A DNA stretch of 19,514 nt from Isotricha intestinalis (lineage: Eukaryota > Ciliophora > Litostomatea > Vestibuliferida > Isotrichidae): assembly GCA_023807065.1 (NCBI GenBank), contig JAJJLU010004060.1, forward strand, positions 1 to 19,514. Reading direction: 5' to 3'. A program made the position numbers and the translations under genes. Shown here piece after piece: positions 1 to 12,700 of the stretch. The notes under the pieces are model-generated. The model was given only the letters and a program-made list of their open reading frames with translations. It was not told the origin of the DNA and did not search any database. The stretch's first letter is position 1, and each line of letters begins with the position of its first letter.

Positions 1-228
1 TGTTAAATCTTCTAATATTTTATTTAATTCTTTATTTTTTTCTTTTTCTTGATTTGTTATAATCTTTAAATCAGAAAGCTTTTTAATTAATTTATTTCTT
101 TCAATAGATAAATTCAATAAATTTTCTTTTAACACAACATTTTTATATTTTATATTAATTTCATCATTATTTTTACATAAAGTAAATTTACTTTGATCAC
201 AAATAAAAAGCTTATTTTTAGAATTCAT
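1..228 (-). CDS. 5' part of an unrecognised Lys/Asn-rich, possibly coiled-coil protein (runs off the left edge)
   Basis: On the minus strand an ATG at 226-228 opens a frame of 76 codons that reaches base 1 without a stop, so the gene continues outside the window. The visible peptide starts MNSKNKLFICDQSKF and then becomes rich in Lys, Glu, Leu and Asn, ending in a heptad-like stretch (about residues 38-76, including NLSIERNKLIKKLSDL) that could form a coiled coil. I recognise no domain. Seventy-six stop-free codons are unlikely by chance in DNA this rich in TAA, and the preceding bases (AATATA before the ATG) look like the A/T leader of the other genes. It is divergent to the RNF213-like gene, about 920 bases away. 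The alternative is a chance or relic frame; moderately sure it is a gene. Confidence 0.55.
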   Translation of the reverse strand, partial: MNSKNKLFICDQSKFTLCKNNDEINIKYKNVVLKENLLNLSIERNKLIKKLSDLKIITNQEKEKNKELNKILEDLT

Positions 229-855
229 TATATTAAATTTAATTAATATAACTTAAATATAGATTTTAAATATTCAAATTAAAAATTTTAAAAAATAATT
301 ATAATTATTTTATTTTTTAAAAGAGAAATAACATTTTATTCTAATATTCATACTTTTTTATTTAAAATGAAATATCATATTTATAATTAACTTTAAAATA
401 TACATTTCTTTTTTTAAATTTAAAAAGTATCGAAAAATTATTAAAAATCAATATATAATATTAGGAAGAAATTTTATTTGATTTAAAGTTATAATAGAAT
501 ATGTTTCTTTTGATTTATTATAATTTGAATTAAAAAAGAAATCAATTATTTTAACAATTTGATTTTATTCAAAAATACTATTTTTCATTAAATAGTTTTT
601 TATAGAACAATTATTATTTTATAATATAAATATTAAATTGATTTTTAAAATTAATTATCATTGAATAAAAGTTTTATCTATATTATTTTTGGAACTTCTT
701 TATGATGAAAATAAATTTAATACAAATTACCTTTAATCTGTTTTTTAAATATAATTCTATTTAACAAGGAATATGATATACTTTTCTATTTAAATTCAAA
801 ATATTAAATGGTGAAAGTTAAAATTGCTTTTCATTTATTTTAAATTTATATGTAG
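229..855. other. A/T-rich spacer between divergent genes
   Basis: Extremely A/T-rich DNA that must hold the promoters of the leftward partial gene and the rightward RNF213-like gene. I see only short open stretches (about 30-40 codons) in several frames on both strands, for example minus-strand 821-913. No RNA gene or repeat array is recognisable. Confidence 0.4.
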
Positions 856-1110
856 AAAAATAGATTTGAAAATTATTTTCACAAACTACATCATAATAAT
901 CTCCTTTATTTTTTCAGGTATGATAATATTGAAATAATTTTTAAAAAAAATAAAGATTTATACTATTATAAAGAAACAAATACTTGTTTTAGATTAAAAA
1001 AACTTTCGATAAAACAAGGTATTATATCCTTAAAAGATTATTCTTTGTTGAAAGGAATTATATTATTAATATACATTTATTTTTTTTCTTATTTCCTCTT
1101 TTATTTATAA
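856..1110 (+). pseudogene. Coding-like open stretch without a start codon (relic or unplaced exon)
   Basis: The frame is open for 84 codons between a TAG at 853-855 and a TAA at 1108-1110 and contains no ATG. A pyrimidine-rich tract ending TTTTCAG, a good 3' splice acceptor, lies at 911-917. After it the peptide reads RYDNIEIIFKKNKDLYYYKE and continues through TCFRLKKLSIKQG to a hydrophobic end. Such a length without a stop is unlikely in DNA this A/T-rich. It may be a decayed gene, an exon of an unmodelled transcript, or a lost N-terminal exon of the gene starting at 1152. I recognise no family, and no clear upstream exon was found. Confidence 0.3.
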
Positions 1111-1151
1111 TTTGATAGTTAATTTCATTAAAAATAGTTAAAACAGCAAAA

Positions 1152-3788
1152 ATGAAAGGAAATGAAAAATTTGTTTATTTTATTTATAGTGTACCTAAGT
1201 GTTATCAAGAAGTATCCTTTTCAATAAAGAAAGAAAAAGCTTCAATCATTTATAATGATGATATACAATCTGGTAGAATTTCTTTTAAAATATATTTATG
1301 TTCATTCCAATTGAATCATGAAAAATTTAAAATAGAAATGTTTGTTGATCATGATAAATATTCTTCTCAAGAATTTAATTTTTTAAAAGATAAAAAATAT
1401 CTATTTATTTTTGATTTAAAATTTCAATCAAATTGGATCTTCAAATCTCCTCCTTCAAAATATGATTTTAGTTTCACCCAACAATATTTTATTTTTAAAA
1501 ATAATCTTGAAAAAATTTTTAAACAATTCCCCGATATAGAACACAATTTTTTTTCTGACTCTCTTCAAGTCATAGATAAGGAAAATTTAGATATAATATG
1601 TTTTTTAGATTTATTTCAGGAATTCAAAGATGATTCTATAAAAATTATCAATTTATTAAAAACATTTAGAAATTTAAGATATTTGAATCTAAGAGATAAA
1701 TCAAAATTAAAAGAATATATTAATTTTATTGATACTTGTTCTTTAGAAGAATTTCAAAAAAAGTTACCTTTAAACGAGCAAAAAGATATAATTAATTTTC
1801 ACGGAATAATTGCTTATTGTTATTATCAAATGGAAGAATTTGACAAATTTAAAGATTATTATAAAAAATTTGAAAAATCACATCCCACAATGTTATTACG
1901 ATTTCTAAATTATTTTGAAAATTTGGATTCAGAAATAATCTATTCAATGATAGAAAATGTAAAAGATTTGAAACATGAGGAATTACATTCAATCTTAATG
2001 AAAGGTGAAAATTTAGAAGAAATTTATAATATAATTATTGAAAAATTTACTAAAATTAAGGAGCTGCTTGATAATTTTGAAAAAAAACAGATTTCTATTG
2101 ATTATAATCCAAAAAAGATTTCAAATTATGATAATATCCAAAACATTGTAAATTTATTTAAGATTATTTCAGAAAAGAATAGAACAAATGAAATTATTAT
2201 TATTGATTATCAAATTTGGATTATTTACATTGAGCAATTCACAACAAATTTAAATATTGAAAAACTTTTTGATTTACATGAAGTTGGAAATTTGATTTTA
2301 AATTCCCAACAAAAACAAGAATTTAGAAATAAGCTATATACTGCAATAGAAGAAACTTTTAATAAATATATAGAGAACAATAATTTAGAAAATTTATCAA
2401 TGTTAAATTATTTAATATCTTATTTTGAAAAATATAAACAAATTATACCAAATATTTCATTTAAGATAGAAAACTATATTAATTTATCTAAAGTAGATGA
2501 GGAATTCATTAAGACTTTTAAGGAAAAAGAATTCATTCAATATTTTTCAAAATTGAATATTGAAACAATAATAAAAAAATGTCTTTTAAAAGTAGATAAT
2601 TTAGATCAATTATTAATTATATTTACACTTTTCACTGAATCAATCAATGAATCTTTATTTCTTTTTAAAATAGCATTGACTGAAAAATTTAAGTCATATC
2701 TCACCAATAACTTAAAAGAAGAATTTTTTTTTAATAAAATTCCAAGAATTTTAATAGAAATTACTATAATGACTCCTGGAATATGGAAAGAATTTTTAAA
2801 TGAAATAGAAAACATCCTTGATCCAAATAATATAATTTTCATTTATAAAAAGTTATTAAATAATAACACTTCTAAAATAGAAATGTCCCAACATATTATT
2901 AAATATCTCATTTCTCAAAATATTTTTACAGAAGAGACTTTATATGATTTTTTTGCTTCTTTAAAGAAAAATGAAGATAAAATTAATTTTCTTAAAACAT
3001 TTGGAGAGGTAAAGGGAAGAAAAATTACTGAAAATGATTTTTATGAAATAACAGAAAATGAAAATTTAAAATTTATGGAAATTTTTTTAAAATTAGATGT
3101 TTTTTATAATAATTCATTTGATGTTATTCCGTATGTAAAAGATACCAAAAATTTAATTGCTTCAATAAATTCTGATTTAAAGAATTTTAACATAAAATTG
3201 ATTCGAATTCAAGAATTAATTAAATTGGAAGAAAAAAATATATTAGACAAAAGATTGAAAATTATTTTTTATAATGATATTGAAAGAATTCCAAATTTCA
3301 AAAAACAATTACTTGAAAACATTCATTTATATTCTGAATTCCATCAGAAAATAGAATGTAATCTTCAGGATATAGAAAAATTTTTTCCTCGTAATGAAAA
3401 TAAAATCAGTTCTTCATTTGATATAAAATTAAAGTTAGAGGAACTAACGTTAGAAAAATCAATTAATTATATTCAATCAATAAAAGATGAAGTTAATAAA
3501 AGTTTCAATGAATATTTAGAAATAAAAGATTATTTAAATTCCAAAATTTTCAATTTGATTTATAAAAAAGAAGGAAAAGATAAAAATAAAAGTGATGAAG
3601 AAATTTTGGAAAACACAATTAAAAAATTTAAAATATTAGGGGAAAAAATTTTAAGAAATTTTACAAAGGTAGAAAATCACTCAATTCTTACTTTTGATAA
3701 AAGAGAAACAATTAAGGAAGAACTAATTAAATTGAATTATTTATTATTTGAAAAGAAGACAAATGGCTCAAAAAAAAAAGATTTCTGA
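1152..3788 (+). CDS. RNF213-like gene, segment 1: N-terminal arm
   Basis: This frame encodes 878 residues; the last few (after Ser873) lie past the frame break in an A10 run. The first 100 residues look beta-rich, with alternating aromatic and hydrophobic positions (FVYFIYSVP, RISFKIYLCSF). The rest is mostly helical Leu/Ile/Lys/Glu-rich sequence, consistent with the helical-repeat N-arm that precedes the AAA ring in RNF213. There is no signal peptide, membrane segment or zinc motif. By itself the segment is not recognisable; it is assigned by position, composition and the way removal of one A merges it with the next frame. The alternative is a separate gene overlapping the next one by about 26 bases, which would be unusual for a eukaryote. 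Confidence 0.7.
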   Translation: MKGNEKFVYFIYSVPKCYQEVSFSIKKEKASIIYNDDIQSGRISFKIYLCSFQLNHEKFKIEMFVDHDKYSSQEFNFLKDKKYLFIFDLKFQSNWIFKSPPSKYDFSFTQQYFIFKNNLEKIFKQFPDIEHNFFSDSLQVIDKENLDIICFLDLFQEFKDDSIKIINLLKTFRNLRYLNLRDKSKLKEYINFIDTCSLEEFQKKLPLNEQKDIINFHGIIAYCYYQMEEFDKFKDYYKKFEKSHPTMLLRFLNYFENLDSEIIYSMIENVKDLKHEELHSILMKGENLEEIYNIIIEKFTKIKELLDNFEKKQISIDYNPKKISNYDNIQNIVNLFKIISEKNRTNEIIIIDYQIWIIYIEQFTTNLNIEKLFDLHEVGNLILNSQQKQEFRNKLYTAIEETFNKYIENNNLENLSMLNYLISYFEKYKQIIPNISFKIENYINLSKVDEEFIKTFKEKEFIQYFSKLNIETIIKKCLLKVDNLDQLLIIFTLFTESINESLFLFKIALTEKFKSYLTNNLKEEFFFNKIPRILIEITIMTPGIWKEFLNEIENILDPNNIIFIYKKLLNNNTSKIEMSQHIIKYLISQNIFTEETLYDFFASLKKNEDKINFLKTFGEVKGRKITENDFYEITENENLKFMEIFLKLDVFYNNSFDVIPYVKDTKNLIASINSDLKNFNIKLIRIQELIKLEEKNILDKRLKIIFYNDIERIPNFKKQLLENIHLYSEFHQKIECNLQDIEKFFPRNENKISSSFDIKLKLEELTLEKSINYIQSIKDEVNKSFNEYLEIKDYLNSKIFNLIYKKEGKDKNKSDEEILENTIKKFKILGEKILRNFTKVENHSILTFDKRETIKEELIKLNYLLFEKKTNGSKKKDF

Positions 3789-6700
3789 AGTAGAAATTGA
3801 AAATCTAGTTAATAAATTGTTTGTATATAATAAAAGAGATGAATATATATTATATTTAAAAGGATGTATGTTTTTTATTGATCAATTTCAAGTAGAAAAA
3901 ACTAATTTTTATCAAAAAATAAATGATTTTAAAAGTAAATTAGAACAAGATGTGTTTTTAGAAAATATAAATGATATTACAAATTCTATTCTTGATTTTG
4001 ATAATAATTTGATAGAAAATTTTAGTCAACCATATATTATTTTTATGATTAATATTATTAAAAGTGAAAATTTACTTCCCTTTATAATTCCTAAAACTGA
4101 AGATGATTTAAAAAAAATAGAAGAATTAACTGGAGAAATTGATAATCAAAATGTAACTGATTCTGATATAAGAGAATTAATTGAACTTATTACATTTAAA
4201 GAAACATTAAAGAAATATATAACAAAAAATGATAGTTTATTTTTTTCCAAATTTAAAGATGAATTAGCAAAAGATTCTAAAAAATTAATAGTATCATTGA
4301 ATGATGTATCTAAAAAATTTAATGAAATATATGAATTATTCACTAAAAATGTTGATACTTCTGGATATGCAAAAATTATAATTCATCATATATTTGTTTC
4401 AAGTAAGTTTGAAATTAAAAATGAAAATAATGAATATATATGTTCTGTTCAATATAATATTAAGGGTGAAAAAAAAAAAAACGAAAAAAAATTTAGAGAA
4501 ATTTTAGAAGCAAAAGATAAAATTTTACTTAGACAAAAAAGGAAAAATGAAGAAGATGATAGTGAAAATGAAATTCAACAATTTTTAAATATTATAGATA
4601 GTATTGAAAGAGTTTTAGAATTATTAGAAAACATTTCTTCAAAAGGATATTTTGAAGAATTAAATAGTTTTATTGAAATAAAAGATGGAATTGGAAAATG
4701 TAAATGTAATGAAAAAGAATTTGATTCAATTAATGTTTTAATAAATTATTTATATAATATTTCAGAACAACAAAATATTGATGAAAAAAATGGATATTTA
4801 AATCTTGAATATATAAGATTATTATTCGGAAAGCAATTTTCACAAATTTATTCTAATTTAGCAAAAAAAGATAATAAATATAATTTAAATGTAATAAATA
4901 AATTTATAACAGCAAATCAAAATTTAAAAGAATTTAATTTTAAATTAACAGAACAAATGAAAGATTTAAATTTATATCAATGTATAAATGAATATGTTAA
5001 AGAACTATTTATAAAAAATAATTTAACTTTTGAAAAAATATATGAAAAAGCAAAAATAAAAACAGAAGGATTTAAAGGTATATACTCCTTTTTAAGTTCT
5101 CCTCAAAGTTATGAAAAAGATATTATAAAAGCAACAAAATATTTAACAGGTAATTTACCTTGTGCTCAAACTTTTCTTTTATGTTCTCCTCGAACAAAAA
5201 GAGAAGAAATTATTTCATTTATTTATAGAACAATTCAATGTGAAACTTATACTCTTTTTATAATTTCAAAAATTGAATCTTTAGATTTAGAAATTGCAAA
5301 TTTCTTATTTGATTTATTAGATGAATTATATACAGAAAAGAATTATAAATTAAATTCATGTTTATTATTTATATATCTAAATACAACATGTGATTTAATT
5401 AATCAAATAAAACAATTAAAAGAACATCATTTTTTTGATCCAATTGGAAATGAATTTAACGAATTAATAGAAGATGAAAATGAAATTGAAATTATATATT
5501 CAAACGCTTCTGGAGTTGGAAAATCAGAAACGATAATAAATATGTTTAAAAATGATAATAATGAATATCATTATATTTATTTCCCTATTGAAGGAGATTT
5601 TAATAAAGAAGAAATTATAGAAAGATTAAAAAATATTGAAGATGAAAAAGTTTTTTTACATATTGATATATTAGATACTAATACTAAAGAATTAGTAAAT
5701 ATTATTAGAGATTTCTTGTTCTCTTTCTTAGTAATGAAATATTATTCTCTTGATTATGATTTTATTTATTATGGAAAAGAATATAAAATTAAAGTTGAAA
5801 CTCCTTTTGGATTTGTAGATCCATTTGATATTTATCCAACATTAAAGTTTTTTAAAAAAAAAGGAATTAGTAAAGATAATATTCCTCCATTTATAGGTTC
5901 TAATAAATTTAATTCAAATTTCCAATTAGTTTCTCAGTATTTAAAAATGTTAAAAGATAATCAAATAAATACTACAAATATTTTTATTTATTTTGAAAAA
6001 ATTTGTGAAGAAGTTCCTCCAGAACATAAGTCTGTTACAAAAATTGGAGATGTTGAAAATCAACCAAAAGATATAGGACAAGGAATGCAAAAATTAATTC
6101 CAATTGATAATATTTCTGGTGGAAATTTAATTAAAGAATATCTTTGTGAAAATGAAAAAGAAGAACTTACTTTTTATCAAATTAATTCTTTTATAAATGT
6201 ATTAGGAGAACAATTAAAATATTTATGTGGAAATTTCTTTTTAAATTGTGAAATACTTAAAGAATCTGCTATACATTTTCATAAAAATTCTCTTAAGACA
6301 ATAAGAAGTTTTATTATTGAATCATTAATATCTTTATCTAAATATTGTACTAAAAGTGCTTATGATAATTTATTATCAGGTCAAATTGAAACTTCAAAAA
6401 GTCAAAGTGGAAATTATAATGAAGATGAAGCTTTAAAAAAAGCAATGAGTTATTTAGATAATAAGCAAATTATTTCTTTTAATGAACTTCTTGAAAAAAC
6501 AAGTATAATTTTTTTAAATGAAGATAATTATTCATTAAGTATATTAACAATTAGAGAAAAAAATACTGAAGAATATAAAAAATTATATGATTTATTTAAT
6601 TCACAAGGAACCAAAGAAAATTTAATTGATTATCAATCTTTAGATAATAGAAAATTTTTAGAAGAAATAAATAAAGTTTTAAATTTAAATGTTCAAAATA

Positions 6701-9700
6701 TAGATAATTTAGTTAAAGTTGATGCCGAGGCATTGAAAGAAAAGAAAATCGTTCAGATTGCTCAAAATTATGTTTTCACAACAGATAATTTTATTAAATT
6801 ATTATTAATTACATTAAAAATAAGGGCAAAAGTTCCAATCATTATGATGGGAGAAACAGGATGTGGAAAAACATCATTAATAAGGATAATATCTCAATTA
6901 AAAGGAAATGATATGTTAACCTTAAATATTCATGCAGGAATATCAAATAAAGAAATAATTACTTTTATTAAAGAGCATAATTTAATTGATGATGGAACTA
7001 AAGAAATAATTACTTTTAATAAAGAGCATAAATTAAATGATGATGGAACTAAAAATAAGACAAATAAAATTTGGGTATTTCTTGATGAAATAAATACATG
7101 TAATTCTATGGGATTAATAAGTGAAATGATGTGTAAAGGAACAATTCAAGGAGAAAAATTAAAAAAAAATGTAACTTTTATTGCAGCATGTAATCCTTAT
7201 AGAAGATATGAAAAAAAAATTGAACAAGTTGGGTTAATTTCTGATAAACAAAAAGTTAGAAGTTTAGTTTATTCTGTTAATCCTTTACCTCATTCTTTAC
7301 TTAATTTTGTATTTGATTTTGGAAGTTTAAAAAAAAGAAGATGAAGAAAAATATATTAGAAGTATGGTTAAACAACCAATATCAAAATTAAAAGAGAAAT
7401 TTCCTTATTTAGAAAATAATAAATTTATTGATTTTTCTATTAAATCTGTAATTAATGCTCAAAATTTTATAAGAGAAAAAAATTTCAGTGCAAGTGTAAG
7501 TTTAAGAGAAGTTAGAAGATATGTTATTTTATTTGAATGGTTTATATTATTTTTAGATAAAAATAAAGAATTATTTAATACAATTTTAAAAGAATATTCA
7601 ATAACTCTTGAAAATTGTTCAGTTTTATTAAGTATATATATCTGTTATTTTATTCGTGTAACAGGTAAAAACCCAAGAAAAGAATTTAGTGAATTAATAA
7701 CAACAAAGTTTGATTATCAACAATTTGTGAAAAAAATTCAGGAAAAATTAATAGATAATTTCACAATAGAAAAAGGAATAGCAAAGAACAGAATATTACT
7801 TGAAAATTTATTTGCATTATTTGTATGTATAAACATAAAAATTCCAATAATAATATGTGGAAAACCAGGATGTAGTAAATCTCTAATTGTAAAATTAATA
7901 GATATGGCAATGAAAGGTAAAAAATCAGAAAATTTTTTTTTCAAAAATTACCTTCACTTAAAATAACTCCATATCAAGGATCAATAACAAGTACATCAAA
8001 TGGAGTTTTAGAAGCATTTAAATTAGCAAGATCAAAAATTCAAAATAATCAGAATAATGAAGAAAAAATAATTTCAGTATTATATTTTGATGAAATGGGT
8101 CTTGCTGAAATTTCTCCAAATAATCCTTTAAAAGTAATTCATTCTCAATTAGAATATGATGAAAATGAAGATTCCAAAAAAATTGCATTTGTTGGAATTT
8201 CAAATTGGAGTTTAGATGCTTCTAAAATGAATAGAACTGTTTTTCTTTCTGTTGCAGAACCTGATGAAGAAGATTTAATTGATACTGCTTTAGCAATTGC
8301 TGATGAATTTGAAAATGATTTTGGAATTAAATATAAAGAAATTTTTGAATATTTAGCTAAATCTTATTATTTATTTAAATTAGAAGTTGGAAAATCTAAT
8401 TTCGATGCTGAATTCCATGGAACAAGAGATTTTTATCATTTAATTAAAATTACTGCTAGAAATTTACTTAATAATAATGATGGAAAAAATCCTTTTTTAA
8501 TTGCTATTAATAGTATTGAAAGAAATTTTGCAGGAAGAGATAACTCAATTAAAACTTTTAAATCAATTATATCTAATTATCAATATTGTGTCGATTCTGA
8601 TATTTATGATGTGAAAAATGCTATTGAATCTAATATAAACGACAATCAATGTAGATTTCTTTTAGTTATTTCCAATTCTTCTCTCAGTCAATTTTTAATT
8701 AAATCTATTTTAGAAAAATTAAATAAAAAATATATTTTCTTCTTAGGAAGTCATTTTGAAGAAGATTTAAAAAATGAATATTATTCAGCTTCAGTAATTA
8801 ATAAAATGCAAGTTGGAATTGAAGATGGAGATGTAATTATAATGAATAATTTAGAATCTATTTATCCTTCATTATATGATTTATTCAATCAAAATTTTAC
8901 TTATATTTCAGGAAAAAAATTTGCTAGAATTGCACTTGGATATGCTCATGATATGTCAGTTGAAGTAAATGATAATTGTAGAATTGTAATTTTAATTGAT
9001 CAAGAACAAATAAAAAATGAAGATCCTCCTTTTTTGAACAGATTTGAAAAACATAAATTATCCTTTAAAGATTTATTAACAAAAGAACAAAATAAATTAT
9101 CTAAAGATTTATTAAAAATGATTAAAAGTTTAATTCAATCAAATGATAATAAAGAACCTAAAATAATTTTATCTAAGCAATTATTAAATTGTAATAAAGA
9201 TGAAATTGATGGAATTATTTATAATTCAGGTAAGAATAGTTTAATTGAAATGAAAGAAGAAGTTTTTAAAAAAATTGCGCCCACTTTTTCACAAGATTTA
9301 ATAATTTTTGCTAGTAATTCTGTTTTTGCAACAAGATATCCTAAAGATTTTCAAATGATTCTTTCTATATATAATTCAACTGAACATAGAAATTTATATA
9401 ATTTCTTAAAAAATATGAAAAATACTAGAAATGTTATTTATACTTTTTCACATATTTTAGATTTATTAATGAAAGGTTTAGAAGTTGATAATGAAATTTA
9501 TGGAAAAATAAATAATAATACTATTTACAAAAAGATTATTGAAGAAAATTATTCTGAAAAATTAATTGAAAGATCAATTCAAGCATTTTTAACTAATAAC
9601 AAATATAATGTATTAATTTTCCAAATCCAAGCATATAATTCTAAACATTTAAATCATATTCAATTTTTATATGAAAATCTTTTAAATAATACTGAGATTA

Positions 9701-12700
9701 ATAATAAAGAAAATAATAAAGCAATAATATTGATAATTTATTTAAAAAGAGAATATATTCATTTAAAAAATGAAAATCCTTTAAAAAGTACTAATTTTAT
9801 ATCTCATTTATCATCTTATGAACAAACATTTATTGATAATTTAAATGGAGATGATTTATATATTACTGAATTAATAGGATTAAAAAATGCTGATCTTTAT
9901 AAAAATCAAAAAATATATAATTTAAACCAACAATTTAATAATACAATTTATCCAGCCTTTACAACAATTTCATATGGTATAGATAATTTAATTGAAGATA
10001 TTTCTTTTGAAAATTATTATGAAAAAGTAATTGAAAAATTAATTAATAATGAAGAATTAAAAGAGAAAATAAAAAATAAAATAATAGAGTTAATTCAAAA
10101 AGAATCTGATTCACTTCTTTATTCCACTTTTTATGGTAATAATTTTGAAAAATATGATATAGATTTTAAATCAATTTTAAGAAAAAATTTAGATTATATA
10201 TTAAAATTATATTTAGTTAAATTTATAGTAAAATCAGAAAGAGATGGTGTGTTTCCAATATTATTATCTCCTAGACCAGATATTGAAGAAATAAAAATTT
10301 TATCTGATGAATATTTTAAAAAAATTGATGTAACATTTACAAATGTTAGACTTCAACTTAAAGAAAATAGAATTACTACTATATTAGGATTAAATATTCC
10401 TATGATTAGTGATTCTATTTTTAAATTACATAAAGCAACTGAAGAAATCAAAATTAATTTTTCTAATTTAGAAGATGAATTTAGAAATGATTATGAAGAA
10501 AAAGAAGAAGAACAAAAAAAAGAAGTAGAATTACTTGAATTAAAAGAAAATAATATGTTTCAAAATATTAAATTTGAATGTGAGAGAGTTGAATTATTTA
10601 AATTTTTCATTCAAAGACAAAATAATAATATTTTAAACAAAGAAATATTTTCATTAATTCAAGAAGATTTTTATACAATTTTTATTATAAATAAATTTAA
10701 AAATAAGAATATTTCTCATATCAATCAATTCCTAAATTATATAATATCTTTAAAATTTCCTCAAAATGAAAATTCAATGGATTTCCTTTTCTTTAGTAAA
10801 ACAATTTTATGGTTAAAAAGTTATGAAGATATAATAATAAAATTATTATCAATTTTTGATGAATTAACTCAAATAGCACCTGATACATTTGAATATATTA
10901 GGAATATAATAGATAATAAAATAGTAGATTATTCAAATGAAAAAAATAACGAAAAATATAAGAAAATTATTAATGAACCTTTTTATTCTTTATTTGAAGC
11001 TATTATTAATAGTATTATAATATCAATTACCAAAATTTCAGAATTAAATGAAGAAAAAACAAATCAATTCTTTGAAGTTTTAAAAGCAACTTTACAAACT
11101 ATTTTACAAATAAGATATTCTTTGCTAATTGTAATCAGAGGAATCTATATTCTTTCTCAAATTGTTGAATTTTCTGAAAATTTAAAAATGATTAATCTGA
11201 GAAATTTTCAAAATTTAAAAAAATATATTGATTTTTTAAATAAAGAAATTGAATTGGTTCAACAAAATTCAATGGATGAAGTTGAAAATGAGATAAGAAA
11301 TGAATGCCAATTTATTAAAGAGATGTTCCCAAATAATTATCAAAATATAATAAATGATATATTCTGTGAAAAATATAGGCAAATTCCAAAATTAGAATTT
11401 AAAAAATTATTATTTAAAATTGTTTGTGAAGATGATTCTCTTTTAGTAAAATCTAAAAATTTATTTGATAAATTAATAAAAGATATTGATTATCTACAAC
11501 CAGAAAGTATTTATGATGAAGAAGATGATCAAAATGAAGAAGCAGAAAATGATGATGATAATGAAAAAGAAGCTGAAAAAGAAGAAAATTTCCTTTCTTT
11601 TTGTGAAGATGATAATAATGAAATCTTAATAATGATAAATGAAAAAGAAAATATAATTATTGATGAAATATTCTTATATTTATTTGAAATAAAAATAAAT
11701 AAATTTTTTAATAAAATAGAAAAAAAGAGTAAAAAAGAAAATAAATATGAAGAAATATTAAAAAAATTATCATTTAAATATTTAAAAAAAAGTATTCAAT
11801 ATATAGAAAATAAAGAAGATAAACCATTATATCATTTAGGTTTAATTTATGCAATAGCATATATTAAATGTTATTGTTTTCATTATGTAGATATTTTAGT
11901 TAATCATCATGCTGAATTAGGAAGTGCAGAAATAATTGAATCATATCTTTTTGGTCAAAATCATCCTTTTAGAAATGTTATAAAAATATATCTTTTAAAA
12001 TTACTCTTTCATATATATTATAATGATTATATTGAATTTTATAATAAAATGGGAGAAGATAAATATCAAAATTGGAGAAATAATGGAATTGAAAATAGTG
12101 ATGATAATAACCAAGAAAACAAAATTTTAGATATTTTAAGTTTTGATTTAAATTCAATTGAAAATTATAAAAAAGTTTCTCAATATTTTCTTATAGAACA
12201 ACAAAAAAAAGAATGCATTAAACTTATAAAAAATGATAATAAAAATTTTAATTCTTTTATAGATTTATCTATTAATAAAATTTTATCTTTATATAAAGAT
12301 AATGATATTAACTTTGAAAAAATAAAATATCTTGAAAGTATGTTGAATGAATATAATTCCAATAAATTTGAAAATTTTTCGAAACATTTATTAAATCAAG
12401 ACCTTTATAATTCAAATTTAAAAAATAAAATAAATTCAATAAATTTAAATTCCTTCTTTGGAATATTAATAGGATATAAAATTTCATTACTATGTCTTTT
12501 CTCAGAAAATAATAATTATTATTCAAAATTAATGGGAGAAAACATTTTAAATGAATTAGAAAATTCATATATTCCAGGAATCGCAAACGAAAATATTTTA
12601 ATAAAATCATATTATGCAATAAAAAATAATTTAGAGAGTTTTAATGATCCAAGTTATGGATGTTATATTTGTTCTTGTAATGAATTTTATAATATCGATC

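Noticed and set aside
3748..3788. Two genes overlapping in different frames (second starting at ATG 3763)
   Set aside because: Overlapping same-strand genes are rare in eukaryotes, the first frame ends at an A10 run, and removing one A merges both into a protein of RNF213 size.
7342..7364. Programmed ribosomal frameshifting (as in Euplotes) in the giant gene
   Set aside because: The breaks need different directions (one base less, one less, one more), sit in homopolymers and have no common slippery-stop motif.
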